This document shows positions 34,189-47,260 of a stretch of 64,000 nucleotides of DNA, piece after piece. Every line of letters starts with the position of its first letter. Position 1 is the stretch's first letter. The notes under the pieces are model-generated. The model worked only from the letters and a program-made list of their open reading frames with translations, did no database searches and was not told the DNA's origin. Position numbers and translations under genes: made by a program. Source of the DNA: Notolepis coatsorum (taxonomy: Eukaryota; Chordata; Actinopteri; Aulopiformes; Paralepididae); NCBI GenBank assembly GCA_963971535.1, contig OZ020589.1:48394636-48458635 (forward strand), written 5' to 3'.

Positions 34189-34311
34189 ATGCACCTGGAC
34201 TCTCCTGAGGCACTGGGAGTGTTGAACACTCTGTTTGAGACGGTGGCTCCTTCCTCCCTCAGGCCTGTAGACATGCTGCTGAGGAGCATGTTCACTACCC
34301 CTGCTACCATG
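34189..34311 (+). CDS. htt: huntingtin exon e21
   Basis: The 41-codon exon encodes [20 protein letters not shown] and [20 protein letters not shown], matching human [20 protein letters not shown]. Phase 0 at both ends; donor GTAGAA is followed by a CA repeat. Confidence 0.97.
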
Positions 34312-34315
34312 GTAG

Positions 34316-34361
<46 letters not shown>

Positions 34362-34557
34362 GGTTGGAATGGTTCGTGGCACCTCAAGACCGTTTTACTT
34401 TGGTACTGTGGAAGCCTTTGCTGTAGCCTAATGCATCACTATTGGGCTGTGTATTGAGTGTTTTTGTTTGTATAATTCACCATTGACTATTTCCGTTTAC
34501 TGTCATACAACACTAAGAACAAGGAATACTAAGTTCAGTTAACATTAGTAATTCATG

Positions 34558-34881
34558 TGGGCGGCTGGGTAGCGCAGCGGACTAAGCGTCTGCCTACCAC
34601 CGTAGAGACACTGGTATCGAATCCAGCTGTCAGCGGTACCTCCGGCTTGGTCGGTCGTCCATACTAACCAATTGGCAGTGTTAGCGGGTGGGAAGCCGGC
34701 GGGGTGTGTATCCTGGTCGTTGTAAACAGCAACTCCTACAGGTCGGTCAGGGCGCCTGCTGAGCGAGGGAGGGAACTGGGGGAAGTAGTGTGAGCCTCCC
34801 ACGCGTTACGCTCCCCCAGTGAGAGTCCTCGCTGTCAGGAAGGGGAGGGGGGAATTGGCATAACGACTAAATTGGGATGGG
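34558..34881 (+). mobile_element. tRNA-derived SINE, plus
   Basis: The head GGGCGGCTGGGTAGCGCAGC contains A-box-like and GGTATCGAATCC B-box-like segments. A 14-base duplication ATTAGTAATTCATG is at 34544-34557 and 34882-34895. The body is shortened. Confidence 0.92.
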
Positions 34882-34905
34882 ATTAGTAATTCATGCCAGC
34901 TGCAT

Positions 34906-35338
34906 CTTTTTCTTTTTTAATTCAATTTATTTTTGCGTTTCTGTATTTTTCACCCATCCCAATTTAGTCGTTATGCAAATTCCCTTCCTGGGGAGGGTGT
35001 AGAACTACCACACATGCCTCCTCTGATACATGTGGAGTCGCCAGCCACTTCTCTTCACCCGACAGCGAGGAGTTTCACTGGGGGAACGTAACGCGTGCAG
35101 AGGTTCACGCTATTTCCCCCAGATCCCCTCCCTGCTGAACAGGCGCCCCGACCGACCAGTAGGAGTCACAGTTTACAACGACCAGGACACATACCCCACT
35201 GGCTTCCCACCCGCTAACACTGCCAATTGTGTTAGTAGGGACGACTGACCAAGCCGGAGGTACCACTGACAGCTGGATTCGATCTGAGTCTCTGCAGTGG
35301 TAGGCGAGTGCTTAGTCCGCTGCGCTACCCAGCCGCCC
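34906..35338 (-). mobile_element. tRNA-derived SINE, minus
   Basis: The duplication ATGCCAGCTGCAT at 34893-34905 and 35339-35351 overlaps the 3' duplication of the previous SINE. This element therefore inserted right behind it in opposite orientation, making a tail-to-tail inverted pair. Confidence 0.92.
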
Positions 35339-35351
35339 ATGCCAGCTGCAT

Positions 35352-35825
35352 TTTAATCCAAAACCAGGCGAGGTGGTGAGTGCAGCTGTGTCAGTTTCTC
35401 TTGAAAATGGCTATTCGGCTACTGGTAGCGTTTAGTGGACAGGATGAGCTATATCACATAATATTCTCCAGCATTGTTTAAGTCTGCTGTTTAGGCACAT
35501 TAGAGATTTACGATGGAGATGGATTAAACAGCGACTGAGTGTGAGAACTGAGAATTGCGTAATGTATTGGTGTATTAATACATTTGAACGTTATGGGCCA
35601 GTTTGCATCGCCCCTGTCCATTACCAGCACAAGGAGAGATCCGGGAAGGCCAAAGCAACTCCTTCTTCCCAATGTATTTACACAAAACTACCTCTGCATT
35701 TAGATTCCGACAGGGCAAAATCCATCATCAAACTCTTAATGTTATTTTATAGCTAACTATATGCAGCCCAATGCAGTCACGGGTAGTTTATTTCAGTACA
35801 TAACGTCGTAATTAATATTTCCTCT
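35352..35825. other. Unassigned segment of the old hAT
   Basis: Mixed sequence with no ORF, repeat or RNA I can recognise. By position it should be interior of the element at 34359-37479. Confidence 0.5.
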
Positions 35826-36699
35826 CATAGTTCAAGTTCAAGTTCAAGTTTCTTTAATAGTTGTCATACAGAAGTACAGAATACTTTTGTACAAAATGCT
35901 TCTTACTGTTGCGCTCCAGAGACTGTGCATGACAAGATAAGTATGAAATAAAAACATAGTAAAAATTAGAAGTAAAAAAAAGAGGTCACAGTGTTCAGTT
36001 TTGACATATGTACAATGTTCGTAGACGTAGTTACCATACAATATACAATACTGTGCAGTGTACTAATATACAATACAATATAGTGCAAGGCATAATGGAC
36101 GAGGTGCAGTTTAGGTACAATTCACAGTAGGTGTACGAGTTGTAGTGCAAATCCTTTATCAATAAATATAAAGTGTAAGTGTGTTTGTGTGATCTAAAGT
36201 GTGGAGAGTGGGTGCTGCAGTGTGTTGTTTGTTTGAGTGAGTGTGTGCGTGTGGGTGTGTGTGCTGTGTGCATTTGATGGTTGTTGCATAGTGATTATTG
36301 TTCGTTTAGCGATTATTTTCGTTTAGCAGCCTGATGGCCTGGGGATAGAAGCTCCTTCTGAGTCTTTCTGTGCTCGCCATAAGACTCCGGTATCTCTTGC
36401 CTGACGGCAGCAGTTCAAAGAGGCAGTTGTTCGGGTGGCTCGAGTCCTTAATAATTCTCTTAGCCTTCCCCTTGCACCGCTTGTTGTAAATGTTCTGGAG
36501 GGTGGGAAGCCCCCCTCTAATTGTGCGTTCGGCTGAACGTGTCACTCTTTGTAGTCTGCTACGGTCTTGTGCAGTGCTATTCCCAAACCAGGAGGTGATG
36601 TTGCCGGTCAGGATGCTCTCTATTGTACATGAGTAGAAGTTCCTAAGGATCTTCTGACTGACTTGGAACTTCCTTAGGCGCCTGAGGAAGTAGAGGCGT
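35826..36699 (-). pseudogene. Rex1-like LINE, 3' fragment
   Basis: The minus strand holds the last part of the reverse transcriptase ORF (ending AIRLLNE), the 3' untranslated region and a TTCAAG repeat tail at 35829-35850. It corresponds to the last 0.9 kb of the copy at 53386-56880; the rest is truncated. Confidence 0.92.
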
Positions 36700-37400
36700 A
36701 GTCACTTCATCAACTGGTAAATTCCAAACTTGTAACAGACACGAGGCAGAATTGGCAAAGAATTATGCAACATGTCCACTATAGGCTGCACTTCTAGGTC
36801 TAGACAGAGGGATTGGAACTCTTTCACCGGAATGAGAGAACGTTTCAAACACTTGAGATCCACCATAATGCTTTCAGCGTGTGTGTGTGTGTGGTAGTCA
36901 CGGTATGGCTCCAGCACTGAGCAGTGTGCTGCAGCCTATAGGACTCCACACAGAGTGAGGCTGGTTCCTGCCGACAGGGCCTTAAAGGTATTGGCTTCCC
37001 TGTGCGATGGTTCCATACATACAGTGTTCCTTGAAAGTATGTGAACCCATTTGGAAGAGTCAGTTTTCCAAATATTTCACACATTAATCTTCATTATATC
37101 TTCATCTAAGATACATTTTCTGATAAAGCATGTCATGTCATTGAAGGAAAGCATTGGGCTGCATCTCAGTCACTTCAGCACCAGGACATTTCCAAACCTG
37201 TAACAGACACGAGGCAGAATTGTCAAATAATTATCCAACACGTCCACTATAGGCTGCACTTCTAGGTCTAGAGAGATGGAACTCATTCACCGGAATGAGA
37301 AAGAACGTTTCTTATGAGAGCCACCATAATAGACAGTCATGTGTTCCTTATGCTTTCAGCTTATACATTGAATTACACTTTTTTACCAAATACTATTTGA
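36700..37400. repeat. Duplicated block around dispersed repeat copy 4
   Basis: About 180 bases (GTAACAGACACGAGGCAGAA, CCACTATAGGCTGCACTTCT) occur at 36715-36880 and again at 37180-37370. Between them lie a GT run and the 'GGTAGTCACGG' repeat (36891-37145). Confidence 0.88.
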
Positions 37401-37776
37401 ATTAGCAATGACATTTTTCAGTGACCCCAAAACCGTGATATGAATTGAATCATGATTTTTGTGAATCGTTCCACCCCTAATATACACAAATAATACATGC
37501 TACACGCACACACGCACACACACACACACACTTTGTTAGCCCACTGTTCTTCTCTTACATGGCCAATGCACCTGTACATTTGTGATGAGGAATAAATTAA
37601 AAACAGAAATGACACGCATAATGTATTGTCCAGTCATAGGTCAGGTTCATAGATTGTTCATCATATATTTCTGTTCATCATATATTTCTTCCTACAAAAA
37701 CACATTGATCTCCCCTAACAAACTAAGATTTAAAATGTGTAAGGTTGGGGAATGAAATTAAGCATTTGCTCTCCAG

Positions 37777-38033
37777 GCGTCGGTAGGTACAGTCCAGCTG
37801 TGGGTGTCGGGCATCCTGGCCGTGCTGCGGGTGCTCATCTCCCAGTCCACGGAGGACATCGTCCTGTCCCGCGTTCATGAGCTGTCCCTCTCCCCACACC
37901 TGCTCTCCTGTCACACCATCCGACGGCTCCATCAGAACAGCCCCTCCCCCCAGGACCCACCCGCCGTCGCCATCGGTAACCAGGAGGCCAATGGCGAGAC
38001 ACCACGGCCCCAGCCGGAGGAGACCTTCGCCAG
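37777..38033 (+). CDS. htt: huntingtin exon e22
   Basis: The largest exon here (257 bases) encodes [32 protein letters not shown] and a conserved [14 protein letters not shown] variable proline-rich loop ([15 protein letters not shown]) follows and the exon ends PEETFA. By homology it lies near the boundary between the N-terminal HEAT region and the bridge. It leaves AG of an arginine codon. Confidence 0.96.
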
Positions 38034-38262
38034 GTGAGTGGAGGTCTTGGTGTTGATGGTTAGTTAACGTCTAGCTGTATTGATTCTGGACTTAGTCGTG
38101 TTCTGTTGTCTTAGAAGAAATATGGAAGGATTGGAAAACCCCACCGATCCAAACAAAACCCCACCCGATCCTCTAAACCTCTTGTCTGTGTTCTCTTATC
38201 ACCCCACTTTTTATCGCTCTCCATTTCTCTTATTTCCCTACTATCCTCCCTCTATCCATCCC

Positions 38263-39678
38263 AATCTCCTTCCCTTCCTCCCTCTTCTCTCCCTCCCTCC
38301 CTCCTCTCTGTCTCCTTCCTCTCTGTCTACCTCCTCTCTGTCTTCTTCCTCTGTCTCCTCCTCTCTGTCTCCCTCCTCTCTGTCTCCCTCCTCTCTGTCT
38401 CCCTCCTCTCTGTCTCCTTCCTCTCTGTCTCCTTCCTCTCTGTCTACCTCCTCTCTGTCTACCTCCTCTCTGTCTCCTTCCTCTCTGTCTCCTCCTCTCT
38501 GTCTCCTTCCTCTGTCTACCTCCTCTCTGTCTCCTTCCTCTTTGTCTCCTCCTCTGTCTCCTTCCTCTCTGTCTCCTCCTCTCTGTCTCCTCCTCTCTGT
38601 CTCCTTCCTCTGTCTACCTCCTCTCTGTCTCCTTCCTCTCTGTCTACCTCCTCTCTGTCTCCTTCCTCTGTCTCCTTCCTCTCTGTCTCCTTCCTCTCTG
38701 TCTTCCTCTCTGTCTCCTTCCTCTCTGTCTCCTTCCTCTCTGTCTCCTTCCTCTCTGTCTACCTCCTCTCTGTCTCCTTCCTCTGTCTACCTCCTTTCTG
38801 TCTCCTTCCTCTCTGTCTCCTTCCTCTCTGTCTTCTGTCTTCTTCCTCTCTGTCTCCTTCCTCTCTGTCTCCTTCCTCTCTGTCTCCTTCCTCTGTCTAC
38901 CTCCTCTCTGTCTCCTTCCTCTCTGTCTCCTTCCTCTCTGTCTCCTCCTCTCTGTCTCCTCCTCTCTGTCTTCTTCCTATCTGTCTACCTCCTCTCTGTC
39001 TACCTCCTCTCTGTCTCCTTCCTCTGTCTACCTCCTCTCTGTCTCCTCCTCTCTGTCTCCTTCCTCTCTGTCTTCTTCCTCTCTGTCTACCTCCTCTGTC
39101 TCCTTCCTCTCTGTCTACCTCCTCTCTGTCTACCTCCTCACTGTCTCCTTCCTATCTGTCTCCTTCCTCTCTGTCTACCTCCTCTGTCTCCTTCCTCTGT
39201 CTCCTTCCTCTCTGTCTACCTCTTCTCTGTCTTCTTCCTCTCTGTCCTTCCTCTCTGTCTCTTTCCTCTCTGTCTCCTTCCTCTCTGTGTCCTTCCTCTC
39301 TGTGTCCTTATCTGTCTACCTCCTCTCTGTCCTTCCTCTCTGTCTCCTTCCTCTCTGTCTACCTCCTCTGTCTCCTTCCTCTGTCTCCTTCCTCTATCTC
39401 CTTCCTCTCTGTCTCCTTCCTCTGTCTCCTTCCTCTCTTGTCTTCTTCCTCTGTCTCCTTCCTCTCGTCTCCTTCCTCTCTGTCTCCTTCCTCTCTGTCT
39501 CCTTCCTCTATGTCTCCCTCCTCTCTGTCTACCTCCCCTCTCTCTGTCTCCCTCCTCTCTGTCTACCTCCTCTCTCTCTGTCTCCCTCCCTCCTTGTCTC
39601 CCTCCCTCCTCTCGGTCTCACTCCCTCCTCTCTGTCTCCCTCCCTTCTCTCCCCTCCTCTCTCTCCCTCCTCTCCACA
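38263..39678 (+). repeat. 1.4-kb pyrimidine tract ending at e23 acceptor
   Basis: Almost uninterrupted C/T with scattered G, built from units such as CTCTCTGTCTCCTTCCTC (15-18 bases) and CTGTCTACCTC. It runs directly into TCTCCACAG, the e23 acceptor. The 539-codon serine/leucine frame over it is only a by-product of the low-complexity sequence. Confidence 0.97.
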
Positions 39679-39679
39679 G

Positions 39680-39822
39680 GTTCTTGCTCCAGCTGGTAGG
39701 AGTGTTGTTGGATGACATCTCGTCCAGACAGGTGAAGGTTGACATGACGGAGCAGCAGCACACCTTCTACTGCCAGCAGCTTGGAACCCTGCTCATGTGT
39801 CTCATCCACATCTTCAAGAGCG
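39680..39822 (+). CDS. htt: huntingtin exon e23
   Basis: It encodes [40 protein letters not shown] and LIHIFKS, matching human [20 protein letters not shown]. One base completes the codon from e22; one base is passed on. Donor GTGAGC. Confidence 0.97.
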
Positions 39823-40376
39823 GTGAGCCACAGAATCTGCTTCACTCTCCAAGGGCTTCTACTGTATCAAAGCTTCTTTTTTCACCAGTCTCTCTTTACA
39901 ATACTAAACACACACACACGCACACACGCACACACACACGGTCATTTGATGATTTATTGATATTTTATTTGTATCTGGTCGGTATTTATACACATTATGA
40001 GTGTATGTAGTTGCAGACCCCACTGTTATTTCACACATGGTGATATTTGTTGTTGTGAAGGATAACGTTTGACAAGTCGCTAGTCACCATCTGAACACAC
40101 AGCAAAAATCTTCAAATCCAGTCAAAAAGAATTCTCATATATATTTTGCACATAATCTTACACACATCCAAAAAAAAATTGCGCACATTCATTTAGTTTG
40201 GCAGTTATTGAGAGTAAATTAGATTGACTGGCCACCAGTGATGTCATCTGGGACATTGAATCCTTGTGTTGTGTTAATTACAGCTCAATGAAATGATAAG
40301 GTAGCTGTCCCTATAAGGCAAGTTATTGCACATGTAATTTACACAACATAAGGATTCAATGTCCCTCACTGCTGGC
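39823..40376. other. Intron e23-e24, left part with inverted repeats
   Basis: ATTTTGCACATAATCTTACA at about 40144 is mirrored near 41541, enclosing the hAT element at 40377-41486. This suggests an older inverted-repeat element. ACATTGAATCCTTGTGTTGT near 40253 is also mirrored near 40335-40362. Confidence 0.7.
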
Positions 40377-41486
40377 CAGTGTTAATTTTGTCAACTAAAA
40401 TGAGGACGAAAGATCTTCGTCAACGAAGGGTTTTTTCATGACGACAACGAGACGTGACGTCACGTTATTGAAGACCTTGTCACGCTAATGAGACTAAATA
40501 GTTTATTAAATATCGTTGACCACAACTGAGGACACAAATGTAATTTACAAAAACCAGGACGAAATTTCTCTTCATGTATGTTGATATTGTTGACTAAAAC
40601 TAGACGAGACAAAATAATAACTTTTCTTAATGCCATCGTCCCGACAGAGCAGTGTGACGGGGAGCTCTGTTATTAGCATTAGCTGAAGAGCTATTTGAAA
40701 AGCTAGTTTTAGCTTTAACGTTACCTTGGCTATTCATAATCCAGCTGCAGACCTGCAAGCAAAGTACAGCAAGTTGGCAAAGGAGTATTCCAAGGTAAAT
40801 CACTTTTTCACCAGTAACGTTACATTCTTTCCATCTAGCTCACGCTAACTGGCTAACCTAGCTCACGCTAATGTGGCTAACTGATCGACCTCTCGCACAC
40901 AATTAATGACATGTTGCGGACAGCCATACCGGTGACGATGTTTAGCTTTTAGTGCCAAATGATAAGAGTCTGAGGCGGAGTCTCAAAAGAGAATGTTTAA
41001 TATTTATTGTGCATTAAAAATCACAACAGAGCCTCTGCTACTAGCTGACCTAAACGGAACAACGTATAATGTCCGTGTGGAACCAATGTGCCAACAACCT
41101 TTCCGTGGGTGAAGCATAGTTGTCATTTAATGATACTAATACTAATCTATACAATCACCTATTGTTGAATAAATACCATTACTTTCTAGTTATTACTAAA
41201 AAAAACAGTATATATAAAACAGTAGCTGTAAAAAAGAAAAGAAAAAAAAAGTTTTATAATTTATATAATATAATTTTTATTTTTCGTCGACAAAATCTAG
41301 ACTAAAACAGAAAAGACAAAATTGAGACAAAAACTGACTAAGATTAAAATGCTCAGACATTTAGTTGACTAAAACTGACTAAACGAAAAATAAATGAAGA
41401 TGACTAAATATGATAAACGAAAAGAGAGCACTTGACTAGACTAAAGACTAAAACTAAAATGAAAATAGCTGCCAAAATTAACACTG
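40377..41486. mobile_element. hAT-type non-autonomous element
   Basis: Ends CAGTGTTAATTTTGTCAACT and the near-complement AGCTGCCAAAATTAACACTG are flanked by exact 8-bp duplications CTGCTGGC at 40369-40376 and 41487-41494. The interior is AT-rich with GACTAAA repeats. No transposase. Confidence 0.92.
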
Positions 41487-41597
41487 CTGCTGGCCATATT
41501 CAAACTCAGAGTTTTTGGATGCGTGTGTGAGATTATGTGCAAAATAAATCTGCAAAGTATTTCAACACCCAACACCCTGTCCTGTTCTCTCCTACAG

Positions 41598-41829
41598 GCA
41601 TGTTCCGCAGGATCACAGCCGCAGCCAGCCGCTTACTGAAGGGGGAGGTTGCTGCTGGGGGGCAGGCGGTCCCAGACGCCGGCTCCTTCTACGCCCTGGA
41701 GGGCCTGAACGCCATGGTCCAGTGTCTGACCACCACACACCCCTCCCTGGTCCTGCTCTGGTGCCAGGTCCTCCTCATCATCAACTACACTAACTACTCC
41801 TGGTGGGCCGAGGTGCACCAGACACCCAG
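41598..41829 (+). CDS. htt: huntingtin exon e24
   Basis: It encodes [20 protein letters not shown], a variable loop, then [20 protein letters not shown] and [27 protein letters not shown]. The human counterpart has the same ends around a different loop. Two bases begin and two end the exon. Confidence 0.95.
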
Positions 41830-41860
41830 GTGAGGACTGAGCACTCTGAGAAACAGTATC

Positions 41861-41965
41861 ATGATAGTTCCAAAAAAGTTTCATGGTATTTCCAAAACAG
41901 TATCATGGTATTTCCAAAACAGTATCATGGTATTTCCAAAAAAAATTATCTTGGTACTTCCAATA
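41861..41965. repeat. Tandem repeat of about 21 bases
   Basis: Four to five units of TTTCCAAAACAGTATCATGG in intron e24-e25. The rest of that intron (to 42401) is CA-rich and T/C-rich with no gene. Confidence 0.88.
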
Positions 41966-42401
41966 ATTTTTTTAATCTCGTATCTGTATCATGGTTTAAA
42001 TTACATTATACAATATATTAAATGTTATTTAAGTACAAAAGTGGTACAATGGCGATACATGACTTTTTCCATGGCAGTACCATGGTAAAACTGAAAATAC
42101 CTTCAAACTACCATGATACATTTTTACAAGGGAAGTATGTACCATACATGGGTATACATGCACACGATCAGAGGTCAAGACTTATGTCTATATAGACACA
42201 GCCGGCCAGACACGTACACATGTATATACACACACGCAAATGCATTTACATGCACAATCCATGAGGTAAAGACGCAGACACGTATTGTGTGTATATACCC
42301 AGTACACACACCAACAACCTCTTGTCTCTACCTCTCTGCCAGTGTTCCTACTCCTCCCCCATTCATCTCACTCCCTCCGCTCTCGCTCCTCTCGCCTCCA
42401 G

Positions 42402-42543
42402 GGGCCACAGTCTGTCCAGCACCAAGCTGCTCAGCCCACACTCCTCCGGGGAGGGCGAGGAGGAGAAGCCAGAGGCCTTGCTGGCCATGGTCAACAGGGA
42501 GATTGTACGCAGGGGGGCCCTCATCCTCTTCTGTGACTATGTG
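42402..42543 (+). CDS. htt: huntingtin exon e25
   Basis: It encodes [20 protein letters not shown], a short acidic stretch, and then [18 protein letters not shown], conserved with human [11 protein letters not shown] and [17 protein letters not shown]. The first base completes an arginine codon. Phase 0 end before GTAAGA. Confidence 0.96.
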
Positions 42544-42684
42544 GTAAGACCCTACAAGGGTTTATTATATATATATAGATAAGATGCAAGTTTGTTAAGC
42601 AAACATATTTTATGGAAAATTACTTTTGTTTGTGTGTGATTGAAATGCATCATACATATATTATAATAAATTATTGTAGAAATG

Positions 42685-43171
42685 GGCGGCTACGTGGCGT
42701 AGGGGGCAAGGCGCTCGCCACGAATGCGGAGACGCTGGGCTCGCCTGTTCGAGCCCAGCGCTCCACATTGCTTTCAGTTTAGCTGGTCGTTCATACTAAT
42801 ACACATTGGCCGTATTAGGGGGTGGGAAACTGATGGGTGGGGATCGGGCGTTGTGGACAGCGACTCCTACAGGTCGGTTGGTGCGCCTGCGCAGTAGAAT
42901 CAGGAAGTGTCGGGGGCAGCGTGAGCCTCCCACGCGTTACTCCTCGCCACTGAGAGATCGAGCTGCGCAGGTGAAAAGATGCGACTGCTGTTACCTCAAG
43001 TACCGGAGGGGACTTGTGCTATGTATGACTTAGTCCACAATCCACATTGCAGCCGGCTTGTGGGAGGCAAGAAACAGCGTTCGTGACAGGGGAGGGTTGA
43101 ATTGGATGATACGAAATTGGGATGGGAGAAAATATAGAAAATGGGAGAAAAAGTGGATAAAAAAAAAATAT
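42685..43171 (+). mobile_element. tRNA-derived SINE, plus
   Basis: The head has TGGCGTAGGGGGCAAG and a B-box-like CTGTTCGAGCCC at 42747. Duplications ATTATTGTAGAAATG lie at 42670-42684 and 43172-43186. Very similar to the SINE at 3424-3914, so both belong to the same subfamily. Confidence 0.93.
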
Positions 43172-43394
43172 ATTATTGTAGAAATGTATTTATTTAATTC
43201 ACAGGATTAGCCCCACCCTTTACACTAAATTCCATAGTTAAACCCCTAGAGTTCACTGAAGGTCATCTCTAAATGAAATGATTAGTGTTTTGCTGATTCC
43301 TCATTCTTCTCCTGTTCTTCTCCTCATATGATTCAGCTAAGCCACGTTTAGGGGTTTCATAAATTTACTCTTGGATCCCTCTGTGTGTCCGTAG

Positions 43395-45085
<1,691 letters not shown>

Positions 45086-45126
45086 TACACCTCTCTATAT
45101 CCTATACTTCTCTTCCTCCCCTGTAG

Positions 45127-45303
45127 CCCACCATGTTGAAGAAGACCCTGCAGTGTCTGGAAGGGATCCACCTGAGTCAGTCAGGCTCCCTTTTGATGCT
45201 GTACGTGGACAAGCTACTCAGCACTCCTTTCAGGGTGCTGGCCCGCATGGTGGACACACTGGCCTGCCGCAGAGTGGAGATGCTGCTGGCCGAAACACTA
45301 CAG
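45127..45303 (+). CDS. htt: huntingtin exon e27
   Basis: The 59-codon exon encodes [40 protein letters not shown] and [17 protein letters not shown], matching human closely. Phase 0 at both ends; donor GTGTGT. Confidence 0.97.
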
Positions 45304-45324
45304 GTGTGTGTGTGTGTGTTAGAA

Positions 45325-45928
45325 CAGTGGTTCTCAATGTGGGATTTGGAGACCCCCAGGGGTCCTTGAGGGGGTTCCAGGGGGTCCTCATAAAAATTTA
45401 AATAAATAAATTGCACTATTTAACTCAGTAGGACCTAGCCAAAAGAGAGAACATACACAAGTGACCTGATAATAGATTTCACTCTCTCCACTGTTAAAGA
45501 TGATGTTTTTGTTCAAATAAGTGGTCAAAATGTTAAAATAATAGCTCTACATTCCAAAAGTAAAAAATATCTAGGATTCTCTCTCCTGATTGGATAAAGT
45601 GGGAAGAGATAACAGAACATTATGTTGTCTGTGTACTGCAGAGCGGAGAGACTGGGAGACCCATGTTACTGACCAAACACTCTATCAGTGATGGCTGTTG
45701 GAATGTAGAGCTATTTAACACCTTATTTTAACAAATGAATACCACTTACAGCACATTTAACTCCTCAACTACATTATAGACGGTTATGGAATTCTGGATT
45801 TAATCTCAATCTAACAACAAAAATCTTCTCAGATGGGCGTCCCTGAGACAAAATCATATCAAATTCTGGTCCGTAGCCTAATGTGTATCAATTTGAGGGT
45901 CCTTGACATGAAAAAGATTGAGAACCTG
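45325..45928. mobile_element. hAT-type element ('CAGTGGTTCTCAA' ends)
   Basis: Left end CAGTGGTTCTCAATGTGGG and right end ATTGAGAACCTG are complementary. Flanks TGTTAGAA and TCCTAGAA match at six of eight positions. There is no ORF. It starts 21 bases after e27. Confidence 0.82.
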
Positions 45929-45957
45929 TCCTAGAATGTCTTTTTTTCTGTTGGTGG

Positions 45958-46095
45958 GAGTGTTGTGATGAGCTGCAGTAGTGGTGAGAGTGTTGTGATG
46001 AGCTGCAGTAGTGGTGAGAGTGTTGTGGTGAGCTGCAGTAGTGGTGAGAGTGTTGTGATGGGAGTGTTGTGATGAGCTGCAGTAGTGGTGAGAGT
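45958..46095. repeat. 30-base minisatellite, left part
   Basis: Units GAGCTGCAGTAGTGGTGAGA plus GTGTTGTGAT. The array continues at 52945-53275 and was split by the LTR retrotransposon. Confidence 0.93.
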
Positions 46096-46526
46096 TGTTA
46101 CAAAGATGAAAACAGGAATGTCCAGTCGTTGCTTTTCTTTTGGATCAAATCTTAATTTATTTTATTTTTCTATTAGTTTACAATTTCTAGTTCAATTCAG
46201 TTATTTCACCATCAAAATCATTTTACATTCTGTCTGCTTGACGAGCCGCACCAAACATATCACGGCTGTTTCTAATACAACAATCAAGTCGAGTTCAGTT
46301 CAGAGCAGCAGCTGCTGTCTCTGGCAGGAGCTGTCCACTCTTGTGTGGTGCTGAAAGACAGATATTATTAGTGGTGGCAAACACGCAATGCACTTTCAAC
46401 TTCATTAAAGCAAATAAAAACAAATGAAACAAAACGTTATCAGCAACTAAACTATGTGTGTGTTTTATATATTACTTTATGAGTCTGTTGGTGAAAGTGT
46501 ATTTTATTTATATAATAGTTACAACA
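46096..46526 (-). repeat. BEL/Pao 3' LTR
   Basis: 431 bases, starting TGTTACAAAG and ending GTTACAACA on the plus strand. It differs from the other LTR by a handful of substitutions and short gaps, for example near 46195 and 46268. Confidence 0.93.
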
Positions 46527-46724
46527 GACTCCAGCCCGATGATTAATCTCAAGGTTATGCAATAACTGTATTGGCCGTCTGATTACTTTTCTTCCTGGCA
46601 ACTGTATTGAGCAACTTCTAGTTTTGCCATCACGACCTGGGAATACTTCATGTATCCTTCCCATTCTCCAGAGTTGTCTTGGCAACATGGGTTCGTTTAC
46701 GAGTACTACATCACCTTCTTTTAA

Positions 46725-47260
46725 CCCTTTTCTCGCCAAGAACGTGTTACCACGTCATTGCTCGCCATGCGTAATCTGCCAATTAAGGAGTCTTTGAGAT
46801 CAATATTTCAAAAATCTGTGATGGCAATCATATTTCACCCACGGAGTCTTGAGATCTCCTCTCAACTCTCCAACGGTTCAAGAGCGCCATCTGGTGGCCG
46901 ATCGGCGGATCGCCCAAACAGGAAATGAGTGGCAGGAAGTGGTGCTCATCCATCTACGGTCCGGCCACTCGCTATCGCTCGCGGGACTCGAGCTCGACAC
47001 ACTGGATAGCAATCCGTTGCCAATAACTCTATAAACGACATGATTTGGACGTATATATTATTATACAACCTGGAAATGGATCGCATATATCAACATCCCA
47101 TAATCGCGAACTTTCTGCTCCACGCTGACCACCCAACGGTCAGAGGAAGGTGCGGTAAGTTTCAGCGTGTTTGAATATTATGATCCATATAAACTGCTGT
47201 GATCTATGTATCGCCCATACTACATGAATGATTTAACGTCGGCCACGGACTTAAAAAGGG
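46725..47260. mobile_element. piggyBac-like miniature element inside the LTR element
   Basis: It is flanked by TTAA at 46721-46724 and 47261-47264. Ends CCCTTTTCTCGCC and TAAAAAGGG are complementary for about 7 bases, the length and CCCTTT-type start of piggyBac ends. It interrupts the integrase region and splits it. Confidence 0.82.

Larger units (their letters stand above)
34359..37479. mobile_element. Old hAT element filled with later insertions
   Basis: Left end TAGGGTTGGAATGGTTC and right end GAATCGTTCCACCCCTA are roughly complementary. The intervening 3.1 kb holds two SINEs, a LINE fragment, a dispersed repeat and a duplicated block. The flanking duplication is not clear because the left flank is a CA repeat, so the assignment is moderate. 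Confidence 0.65.

Noticed and set aside
38080..39699. 539-codon serine/leucine/proline open frame
   Set aside because: It lies over the CT-repeat tract of intron e22-e23; the composition is a direct product of the repeat, and the frame runs past the e23 acceptor by chance.
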